From Skermanella rosea (lineage in GTDB: Bacteria > Pseudomonadota > Alphaproteobacteria > Azospirillales > Azospirillaceae): a stretch of DNA of 64,000 nucleotides. Positions 57,661 through 64,000 of the stretch are shown here, in pieces. The DNA is taken from contig NZ_CP086111.1 of NCBI RefSeq assembly GCF_016806835.2, positions 2,801,001-2,865,000 on the forward strand, written 5' to 3'. The notes beneath the pieces are model-generated. The model was given only the letters and a program-made list of their open reading frames with translations, had not been told where the DNA came from and ran no database searches. Within the stretch, counting starts at the first letter, position 1; the number at the start of each line of letters is the position of its first letter. The translations under genes and the position numbers were made by a program.

Positions 57661-58595
57661 ACCAGGCCCAACCGACCATCGAAGTCCGCGGCGTCTCCAA
57701 GCGGTATGGCGGCCAGTACGCCGTCCGGGAAGTCAGCGCCACCCTGGGTGCCGGCGAGTGCGTGGCCCTGGTCGGCCACAACGGCGCCGGAAAGAGCTCG
57801 CTGATCAAGCTGCTGCTCGGCCTGACCACCCCGACGGAAGGCGCCGTACGGGTGCTGGGCGAAGATCCCGCCGGACACGCCGCCCCCCGGATCCGCCGCC
57901 GGATCGGCTACCTGCCGGAGAACGTCGCGTTCCACCCCGCCATGACCGGCTGGGAATGCCTGGACTTCTACGCCCGGCTGAAGCAGGTGCCGGCCGGCGG
58001 CAACGACGCGCTGCTGGACCGCGTCGGCCTGGAGCTCGCCGCCCGCGACCGCCGGGTCGGGACCTATTCCAAGGGGATGCGGCAGCGGCTGGGGCTCGCC
58101 CAGGCGCTGCTGGGCGACCCGAAACTGCTGTTCCTGGACGAGCCGACGACCGGCCTCGACCCGGCGCTTCGCCAGGGCTTCTACCGGATCATCGGCGACC
58201 TGCGCGACGCCGGCACCACCGTCCTGCTGTGCAGCCACGCGCTGACCGAACTGGAGGGGCAGGCCGACCGCGTGATCGTGATGAACAGGGGCCGCAAGGT
58301 CGCGGAGGGCTCGCTCGCCACCCTGCGCACCCTGGCCCAGCTGCCGGTCCGCATCCGGCTGACCGTGCCGGACGCCGCTCCCACGGCGTTCGAGGGCGAA
58401 CTGGCCGCCGTCTTCGGCGGCGCGGCAAGGCGTCTGGCCGGCGACATGGTCGAGCTGACCTGCGCCAACGACGACAAGCTGGACATGGTCCGCCGCGTCG
58501 TCCGGCTGGGGACGCCGCCGGACGACATCGAGATCGTCCAGCCCAGCCTGGACGAGATGTACGCCCACTTCCTGAGGCAGGAGGCCGCCCAATGA
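57657..58595 (+). CDS. nosF: ABC transporter ATPase NosF
   Basis: 312 aa, GTG start overlapping the nosD stop, with GGGAGG upstream. Walker A GHNGAGKSS (40-48), signature YSKGMRQRLGLAQ, Walker B LLFLDEPTTGLD and a 90-residue C-terminal domain. With NosY it forms the exporter that supports CuZ assembly, likely sulfur supply. Confidence 0.95.
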   Translation: MNQAQPTIEVRGVSKRYGGQYAVREVSATLGAGECVALVGHNGAGKSSLIKLLLGLTTPTEGAVRVLGEDPAGHAAPRIRRRIGYLPENVAFHPAMTGWECLDFYARLKQVPAGGNDALLDRVGLELAARDRRVGTYSKGMRQRLGLAQALLGDPKLLFLDEPTTGLDPALRQGFYRIIGDLRDAGTTVLLCSHALTELEGQADRVIVMNRGRKVAEGSLATLRTLAQLPVRIRLTVPDAAPTAFEGELAAVFGGAARRLAGDMVELTCANDDKLDMVRRVVRLGTPPDDIEIVQPSLDEMYAHFLRQEAAQ

Positions 58596-59422
58596 ACACC
58601 ATCGCGACCATCGCGGCGAAGGAGGTGCGCGAGGCGCTGAGGAACCGCTGGGTCGTGGCGATGACGCTGCTGATGGCGGCTCTGGCCCTGACGCTCAGCT
58701 TCCTGGGCAGCGCGCCGGCCGGCACGGTGGGGGCCGGACCGCTGGAGGTCACGATCGTCAGCCTTGCCAGCCTGACGATCTTCCTGCTGCCGCTGATCGC
58801 CCTGCTCCTGTCGTTCGACGCGATCGTCGGCGAGATCGACCGGGGCACCATGGCGCTGCTGCTGGCCTATCCGGTCGCCCGCTGGCAGGTGATGCTGGGC
58901 AAGTTCATTGGCCATGCGGCAGTCATCGCCTTCGCCACCACGCTGGGCTACGGTGCGGCCGGAGTGGCGCTGGCCGCCGGCGGAGCGGAGATCGAGCCCG
59001 AGAGCTGGCTGGCCTTCGCCGCCATGATCGGCAGCAGCGTCATGCTGGGAGCTGCGTTCACGTCGCTCGGATATCTCGCCAGCACGCTGGTGCGCGACCG
59101 GGCCACGGCGGCCGGCATCGCGGTGGGCATCTGGCTCGGCTTCGTGCTGATCTACGACATGGGCCTGCTCGGCCTGCTGGTCGCGGACCAGGGCAGAACC
59201 ATCAAGGCCGACATGGTCACCTGGCTGCTGCTGGCCAATCCGGCCGACACCTTCCGCCTGTTCAACCTGGCCGGCTTCGACAACGTGAGCCGGTTCGCCG
59301 GGACCGCCGGGCTCGCGGGCCATCTCCAGTTCGGCGCCACGGCCCTTCTCGGGGTGCTCGCCGCCTGGATCGTCGCCCCTCTGGCGCTGGCGGCGCTCGT
59401 CTTCTCCAGAAAGCAGATCTGA
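58592..59422 (+). CDS. nosY: ABC transporter permease NosY
   Basis: 276 aa, six membrane helices, starting MNTIATIAAKEVREALRNRWVV and containing GEIDRGTMALLLAYPVARWQVMLGKF. Partner of NosF. ATGA overlap at the start and TGATG overlap with nosL at the end. Confidence 0.94.
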   Translation: MNTIATIAAKEVREALRNRWVVAMTLLMAALALTLSFLGSAPAGTVGAGPLEVTIVSLASLTIFLLPLIALLLSFDAIVGEIDRGTMALLLAYPVARWQVMLGKFIGHAAVIAFATTLGYGAAGVALAAGGAEIEPESWLAFAAMIGSSVMLGAAFTSLGYLASTLVRDRATAAGIAVGIWLGFVLIYDMGLLGLLVADQGRTIKADMVTWLLLANPADTFRLFNLAGFDNVSRFAGTAGLAGHLQFGATALLGVLAAWIVAPLALAALVFSRKQI

Positions 59423-60003
59423 TGCGCAACCTGCTGACCGCCGCCCTGCTGGGCTTCGCCCTCCTGCTGCCGCTGGCCGGCTGCAAGGACGAAGAGACCA
59501 CGGCCGCTCCACCCCCGCCGCAGGCGATCACCGCGGATGCGACCGGCCACTACTGCGGCATGAACATGCTCGACCATCCCGGCCCCAAGGGCCAAATCAT
59601 CCTTGAGGGAAAGTCGACGCCGATCTGGCTTTCCTCCGTGCGCGACACCTTCGCGTACACCATGCTGCCGGAAGAATCCCACGAATACCGGGCGATCTAC
59701 GTCACCGACCTGACCAAGGCCGCGGACCCGTCCCGGCCGGACCTGGATCTCTGGACCGAAGCCCGAAACGCATGGTTCGTGGTGGGCAGCGGGTTCCGCG
59801 GCGGCATGGGCGCCGCCGAGCCCCTGCCTTTCGCCGAGGAAACGGCGGCGCGAAACTTCGCGGCCGCCCACGGCGGGAGCGTGAAGCGCTTCTCCGAAGT
59901 ATCGGACGACACCATCCTGGCGTCGCCGGAGGAAACCGACGATCCCGGCGAAGGCGGCAAGCACGACGGTAGGCACGGCCCCCATTCGCGGAGCATGCCA
60001 TGA
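59422..60003 (+). CDS. nosL: Copper chaperone lipoprotein NosL
   Basis: 193 aa. Lipobox LAGC (C21), then GHYCGMNMLDHPGPKGQI with the copper-binding Cys-Gly-Met core and the later FAEETAARNFAAAHGG. NosL delivers Cu to NosZ. C-terminus ends in a His/Asp-rich stretch (GGKHDGRHGPHSRSMP). Confidence 0.94.
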   Translation: MRNLLTAALLGFALLLPLAGCKDEETTAAPPPPQAITADATGHYCGMNMLDHPGPKGQIILEGKSTPIWLSSVRDTFAYTMLPEESHEYRAIYVTDLTKAADPSRPDLDLWTEARNAWFVVGSGFRGGMGAAEPLPFAEETAARNFAAAHGGSVKRFSEVSDDTILASPEETDDPGEGGKHDGRHGPHSRSMP

Positions 60004-60983
60004 CGCGGCGCCCGACCCGGCGGCGTTTTCTCGCCATCACCGCGGCGTCGGCCGGACTGATGCTGCTGCCCCCCTCGATCGCGCCTGCAGAAGGAGCCCC
60101 GCTGCGCGTCTGGCGCGGCACCGCGCTGGGCGCGGACGCTTGCCTGCAACTCAGCCATCCCGATCCGGCCGAGGCCGAACGCCTGATCCGCCTGTGCCTG
60201 GACGAGGTGGCGCGGCTTGAGCGTGTCTTCAGCCTCTACCGCCCCGATTCCGCCCTGGTCCGTCTCAATCGGGCCGGTGAACTGGCCGATCCGCCGCTGG
60301 ACCTGGTGCGGCTGCTGAACGATGCGCTCCGCTTCAGCAGGCTGACAGACGGGATGTTCGACGTGACCGTCCAGCCCCTGTGGCGGCTCTATGCCGAGCA
60401 TTTCGGCCGGCCCGGCGCTGATCCCGGCGGTCCGCCGGCCTTCGTGGTCGCAGCGGCCAAGTCTCTGGTCGATTACCGTGCACTGAACGTTCAGGAAAGC
60501 GGGATCTGGTTCACCAAGACGGGTATGGAAGTCACCTTGAACGGGATCGCTCAGGGCTACATCACCGACCGGATCGCTGATCGGCTGCGGGCCGAAGGCA
60601 TGACCAACGTCCTGGTGGACATGGGCGAAGTGAAGGCTCTGGGTCGACATCCCGATGGTCGGCGCTGGGTCGTGGGCTTGCCCGACGGCGAAGCGGACAA
60701 CCGTATCGCCGACACGATGGAATTGACGGATCAGGCCATTGCGACTTCGTCCGTGAGGGGGACCCGGTTCGATTTCGCGGGCCGCTTTGGTCATATCTTC
60801 GATCCGCGTACCGGACGATGCGCCGATCAAGTGCTTTCCGCGACCGTGACAGCGGACAATGCGACGGCTGCGGACGCGCTGTCGACGGCGCTGACCGCAA
60901 CCTCCTCGGAGCATGCGCTACGCTTGATGGGCAATGTAGCCGGTGCTGAGGCAAGGATCTGGCCGGCAGATGGAAATTCATGA
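60000..60983 (+). CDS. nosX: ApbE-type FMN transferase NosX
   Basis: 327 aa. Tat-type signal (RRRFLAITAASAG), then an ApbE fold: RLERVFSLYRPDSALVRLNRAG, ALRFSRLTDGMFDVTVQPLW, LNGIAQGYITDRI and the metal-site block TADNATAADALSTAL. It attaches FMN to NosR in the periplasm. ATGA overlap with nosL. Last gene of nosRZDFYLX; no obvious terminator before the next feature. Confidence 0.93.
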   Translation: MTRRPTRRRFLAITAASAGLMLLPPSIAPAEGAPLRVWRGTALGADACLQLSHPDPAEAERLIRLCLDEVARLERVFSLYRPDSALVRLNRAGELADPPLDLVRLLNDALRFSRLTDGMFDVTVQPLWRLYAEHFGRPGADPGGPPAFVVAAAKSLVDYRALNVQESGIWFTKTGMEVTLNGIAQGYITDRIADRLRAEGMTNVLVDMGEVKALGRHPDGRRWVVGLPDGEADNRIADTMELTDQAIATSSVRGTRFDFAGRFGHIFDPRTGRCADQVLSATVTADNATAADALSTALTATSSEHALRLMGNVAGAEARIWPADGNS

Positions 60984-61073
60984 TCTTCCGGGGACAAATC
61001 GACCCGTTTTGCCCGCACACCGCTAACTCCTTGATCGGATAGGTCTTGGCGCGTCATGCCGAGAGCGTCAGAG

Positions 61074-61262
61074 TTAGCCGCGGCGCTGTGCCTCCAGCGC
61101 GCTATAGGCGGCTTCGCGGGTGATCAGGACTCGTCCGCTGGGAGTGCGGATCTTGGCGATGTCACGACCGAGCCGACGGCCAAGGCTGCGCACGGATATG
61201 TGGAGCAGATGTGCGAGTTCGGCACGACTAAAGGAGTGTTGAAGTTGGTCAGGAACAGACAT
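61074..61262 (-). CDS. Small helix-turn-helix protein, excisionase-like
   Basis: 62 aa. MSVPDQLQHSFSRAELAHLLHISVRSLGRRLGRDIAKIRTPSGRVLITREAAYSAL-type layout (helix-turn-helix then a wing with RVLIT) resembles small MerR/excisionase-fold DNA-binding proteins. ATG 61262 is chosen over an upstream ATG (61325) that lacks similarity. Lies between the nos operon and the IS66 remnant near the right repeat, so a mobile-element origin is likely. Confidence 0.5.
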   Translation of the reverse strand: MSVPDQLQHSFSRAELAHLLHISVRSLGRRLGRDIAKIRTPSGRVLITREAAYSALEAQRRG

Positions 61263-61310
61263 GGCGCGTTTCCGATGGACTGGTGATAGCGCCGATCTAG
61301 GCCCCAGGAG

Positions 61311-61470
61311 GGAGCACTCAACCAAAAATCTTCGCTAAAGTGTGCTCTGGTGTTCAGGGGAGCACATTTCCTGAAAATCCAAAGCTATTATGAAAAAGGG
61401 GACGTTACAAAGTCCTTTCTTGACTAAGTAAGCGCTCAGTGCCCGTGATTTTTGAGCATGAGGGGAGCAC
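61311..61470 (+). repeat. Cluster of GGGAGCAC repeats
   Basis: GGGGAGCAC occurs at 61357-61365 and 61462-61470, a near copy (AGGGAGCAC) at about 61309-61317, and the inverted core GTGCTC at 61342-61347. They lie upstream of the small HTH gene and before the transposase remnant. They could be binding sites for that HTH protein. Confidence 0.35.
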
Positions 61471-61538
61471 CCCCGTAACTGCTCACGGGGTTGGCAAAAA
61501 GGGTTGCGCGGAGGTTCGGAATATGGGTCCACTTCGGG

Positions 61539-62871
61539 ATGGAGAAGCCGCCGCGCTATCGCCTGAGTGAGGCTGAGAAGGACGCCCTGCTGGTCGAGCA
61601 GGCGGCGCTGATCGAGCGTCTGGCGGCGCGGGTTGCCGAACTGGAAGCGCTGGTCGGGAAGCCGCGGAAGACGTCGGCCAATTCGCACATTCCACCGTCG
61701 CAGGACGGCCCTGGCGGTGCGTCGCGCAAGGCGGATGCCAAGCGCCGGCGCAAGCCGCGGCCGTCGCGCCCCGGAGTGTCGCGCCCGCTGGCCGGCGACC
61801 CGGACCGGACCGAGCGTCGCCTGGCCGAGGCCTGCCCGCATTGCGGGACGGCGGTGCCGGCACCGTTAAGACCACATCGACCTTCCGGTGATCCGCCCGG
61901 TGGTGACGCGGGTCGAGCTGTTCGGCGGCCGGTGCGGCGATTGCGGGCGGCGCTACCGGGCCGCCCCGCCCGCCGCCATGCCGCCGGGCACCCCGTTCGG
62001 ACCGGGCATCCGGGCGCTGCTGGCCTATCTGCACCACAGCCATCATGTCGGCTTCGAGCGGCTGTCGCGGATGCTGGAGGAGGTGTTCGGGCTGACGATC
62101 TCCGAGGGCGCCATCGCCCATGCGTTGCGCCGCATGGGCACGGCGTTCGACACGGCCTGCGCGGCGATCAAGGCCAAACTCCTGGGCGCCCCGGTGATCG
62201 CCTCGGATGAGGCCCGGGTCAACGGCGTGACCCACTGGCAGTGGGTGTTCCATTCCGAGAAGGCCGTGCTGCACACCATCGCGCTCGGCCGGGGCCGCGC
62301 GGTGCCCGCCGGGATCCTGGGGGGCATCGGCCCGAGGTGTGGATCTCCGACCGCTACGCCGGGCAGCAGGAACTGGGACGGGTCCATCAGGTCTGCCTGG
62401 CCCGCGTCTTGCGCGACGTGCAGTACGCCATCGACTGCGGCGACACCGTGGTCGCACCCAGGATCCGCGATCACTTGGCACTGGGCCATCCGCGTCGGCA
62501 AGCGAAGACCGGGCCTGAAGGACGGCACGCTGGCCGCCTACGCCGCCAAGGCCGAGCGGGGCCTCGATGCCCTGGTCGGCGTCCCCGCCGCCCATCCGGC
62601 CGGACGCGAACTGCAGCGCCTGGTCAAGACCTGGCGGGGCAAGTTCTTCGTCTTCCTCGCCGATCGCCGCGTGCCGCCGACCAACAACGCCAGCGAGCAG
62701 GAAATCCGCCCGTCCGTGGTCTTCCGCAAGGTCACCAACGGCTTCCGATCCGACTGGGGGCCCGGCATCCACGCAGGCTATCGCTCCGTCACCGGAACGG
62801 CCCGCCGGCAAGGTCAATCCGCCTGGACCACCATCCGCGACCCCGTCGGCGGAACCTTCGCCGTCGCCTGA
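61539..62871 (+). pseudogene. IS66-family transposase, multiply frameshifted
   Basis: Three reading frames must be joined to recover one transposase. The N-terminal part (MEKPPRYRLSEAEKDALLVEQ, coiled coil, KPRKTSANSHIPPSQD, zinc-finger CPHCG) leaves frame near 61870. The next part (DHIDLPVIRPVVTRVELFGGRCGDCGRRYRA ... VIASDEARVNGVTHWQWVF, first catalytic Asp) leaves frame near 62325, where VWISDRYAGQQELGRVHQ (second Asp) continues in another frame. Near 62490 it returns for the C-terminus with Glu in NNASEQEIRPSVVFRKVTNGFRS. Three indels make it inactive. Possible ends are a CCCCGT...ACGGGG hairpin at 61471-61490 and TGAGCAACTATACG near 62896; neither is certain. Confidence 0.8.
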
Positions 62872-63068
62872 CGGCTCAGAAAGCGCCGCAGGATTGAGCA
62901 ACTATACGACAACATCATGAATGAAAAAAACAATCGGGTATGTGAGACGGCACTTCCGCACTCGGCTCCCCCCGATCGACTGGGCTGACGGATGGGCCAC
63001 ATCCGTGGTACACATGCCCTGGTGGGACGGCACCCGCGTGCCGCGGACTGCCTGGGTTTCCCGGTCGG
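62872..63068. other. Spacer between the IS66 remnant and the second repeat
   Basis: No gene seen. The stretch GTGGTACACATG at 63005-63016 shares the core GGTACACA with the putative arm sites near 20.6 kb. Confidence 0.35.
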
Positions 63069-63089
63069 GGGAAAGTGGCGGATAGGGTG
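63069..63089 (+). repeat. 21-bp direct repeat, copy 2 (possible attachment site)
   Basis: Exact copy of 20521-20541 in the same orientation, 183 bp before a second tyrosine recombinase gene. Sequence flanking the 21 bp differs from that at copy 1 apart from a short inverted GGCGGA/TCCGCC that both keep. Confidence 0.6.
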
Positions 63090-63271
63090 TCCGCCTAACT
63101 GCTGTTCCTCGCTGTCCGTAAACGTCTCAAAAACCCTATCTATCTCAACCCGCTGACGCCGGAATGTCTCACCTTGTTCGCCAATAACCCCTGCAATCCG
63201 CCATACTTGGATGGTACAAAGGATGGGACAAGGTTCCGAACATGTTCCAGAGATGACAGGGCGAAGCAAGT

Positions 63272-64000
63272 ATGGCACGTACGATGGGGCGGCTGACGGC
63301 GATGGCGGTGACGCGGGCGACGAAGCCGGGCATGTATGCTGATGGCGGGGGATTGTACCTCCGGGTCGGGCCGAACGGCGCGAAGTCATGGGTGTTCCGC
63401 TTCCGGGTTGACGGCAAGCGCCGCGACATGGGGCTCGGGCCGCTTCATGCCGTTACCCTGGCCATCGCGCGCGAAAAGGCCACTGCCTGCCGAACTGAAC
63501 GGTTCGACGGGCGCGACCCACTGGAAAGCCGTCAAGCCAGCAGGCTGGCCGAGAAGCTGGCTGCTTCAAAGGCCATGACCTTCCGGCAATGTGCCGCCGG
63601 CTACATCGATGCCCATCGATCGGGATGGAAGAACGAGAAGCATGCCGCCCAATGGGGCTCGACCCTGGAGGCTTATGCTTATCCGATCTTCGGCGACCTG
63701 CCGGTTCAGGCGGTTGATACCGCGCTGGTGATGAAGGCGCTGGAGCCGATCTGGAGGACGAAGACCGAGACTGCAAGCCGGCTACGTGGCCGTGTAGAGG
63801 CGGTGCTGGACTGGGCGACCGCGCGGGAGTTCCGGCGGGGTGACAATCCAGCTCGATGGCGCGGCCACCTGGATCACCTCCTCCCCTTGCGTGCCAAGGT
63901 CCAGAAGGTCCAGCACCATCCGGCGCTGCCCTATACCGAGATCGGCGCCTTCATGACGTCTCTGCGGTCCCAGCAGGGCCATGCGGCGCGGGCGCTGGAG
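63272..64000 (+). CDS. Tyrosine recombinase, P4/DUF4102 type (3' end outside window)
   Basis: 243 codons, open to the window edge. MARTMGRLTAMAVTRATKPGMYADGGGLYLRVGPNGAKSWVFRF is the DUF4102 arm-binding domain; REKATACRTERFDGRDPLESRQA and FRQCAAGYIDAHRSGWKNEKHAAQWGSTLEAYAYPIFGDLPV are typical of P4-like integrases. The catalytic domain is only beginning (HHPALPYTEIGAFMTSLR). Different family from the recombinase at 20.7 kb, so the two belong to different elements. Confidence 0.85.
   Translation, partial: MARTMGRLTAMAVTRATKPGMYADGGGLYLRVGPNGAKSWVFRFRVDGKRRDMGLGPLHAVTLAIAREKATACRTERFDGRDPLESRQASRLAEKLAASKAMTFRQCAAGYIDAHRSGWKNEKHAAQWGSTLEAYAYPIFGDLPVQAVDTALVMKALEPIWRTKTETASRLRGRVEAVLDWATAREFRRGDNPARWRGHLDHLLPLRAKVQKVQHHPALPYTEIGAFMTSLRSQQGHAARALE

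Noticed and set aside
61056-61286. A plus-strand gene overlapping the small HTH gene
   Set aside because: The frame is open for 76 codons but has no ribosome site or recognisable motif, while the minus strand shows a helix-turn-helix pattern.
62814-63389. Minus-strand frame spanning the right repeat
   Set aside because: It runs antisense through the IS66 end and the integrase start, with a composition typical of shadow frames and no motif.

Overview
The window is GC-rich (by eye in the high 60s percent) with dense, overlapping operons. It reads as an alphaproteobacterium of the Azospirillaceae/Rhodospirillales type (Azospirillum- or Skermanella-like). This placement is an inference from gene content and codon bias, since no rRNA or tRNA gene is visible.

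Left part, 1-14.1 kb. The 3' end of a gspF gene, a PepSY membrane protein broken by an in-frame amber codon, and a small Cys/His protein come first. An unusual redox and secretion cluster follows. It has two adjacent two-domain copper proteins whose histidine motifs are complementary, a His-rich SCO copper chaperone, gspL-, gspM- and gspC/N-like type II secretion genes, a large secreted di-haem peroxidase-family protein, and two convergently placed paralogous secreted proteins with no recognised domain. This is the best candidate here for an undescribed system.

Middle-left, 14.4-20.4 kb. A universal stress protein, phosphoenolpyruvate synthase, a short alpha-glucan phosphorylase, a 91-aa protein and a DUF5335 protein each lie behind a sequence resembling an FNR/NNR box. 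They look like an anaerobic energy-storage regulon.

Mobile border, 20.5-26 kb. A 21-bp sequence that recurs at 63 kb precedes a tyrosine recombinase. Next come a GIY-YIG-like protein, remnants of nnrS and narK (both pseudogenes) and a Phd/VapC toxin-antitoxin pair.

Denitrification block, 26-61 kb. The order is a metal-sulfur assembly factor, a polytopic membrane protein and a DUF2249 protein; nnrU; a Cys-tailed small protein and mogA; norCBQD; two Crp/Fnr regulators; ubiTUV (O2-independent ubiquinone synthesis); a chemoreceptor; nirS with the haem d1 genes (nirE, C, F, D, L, G, H, J, N and a CbiX-like chelatase); a ferritin-like protein; and nosRZDFYLX. Together these reduce nitrite to N2 and make the haem d1, copper sites and quinone that this needs. 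No nitrate reductase is present, and the nitrate/nitrite transporter narK is broken. FNR/NNR boxes stand before norC and the first regulator, ubiT, nirS, nosR, the DUF2249 operon and nnrU/Cys-tail, so one regulatory circuit probably covers the whole block.

Right border, 61-64 kb. A small HTH protein, a multiply frameshifted IS66 transposase, a second copy of the 21-bp repeat and the 5' part of another tyrosine recombinase that runs off the window. The repeats plus recombinases suggest that the denitrification block sits in, or between, integrative elements.
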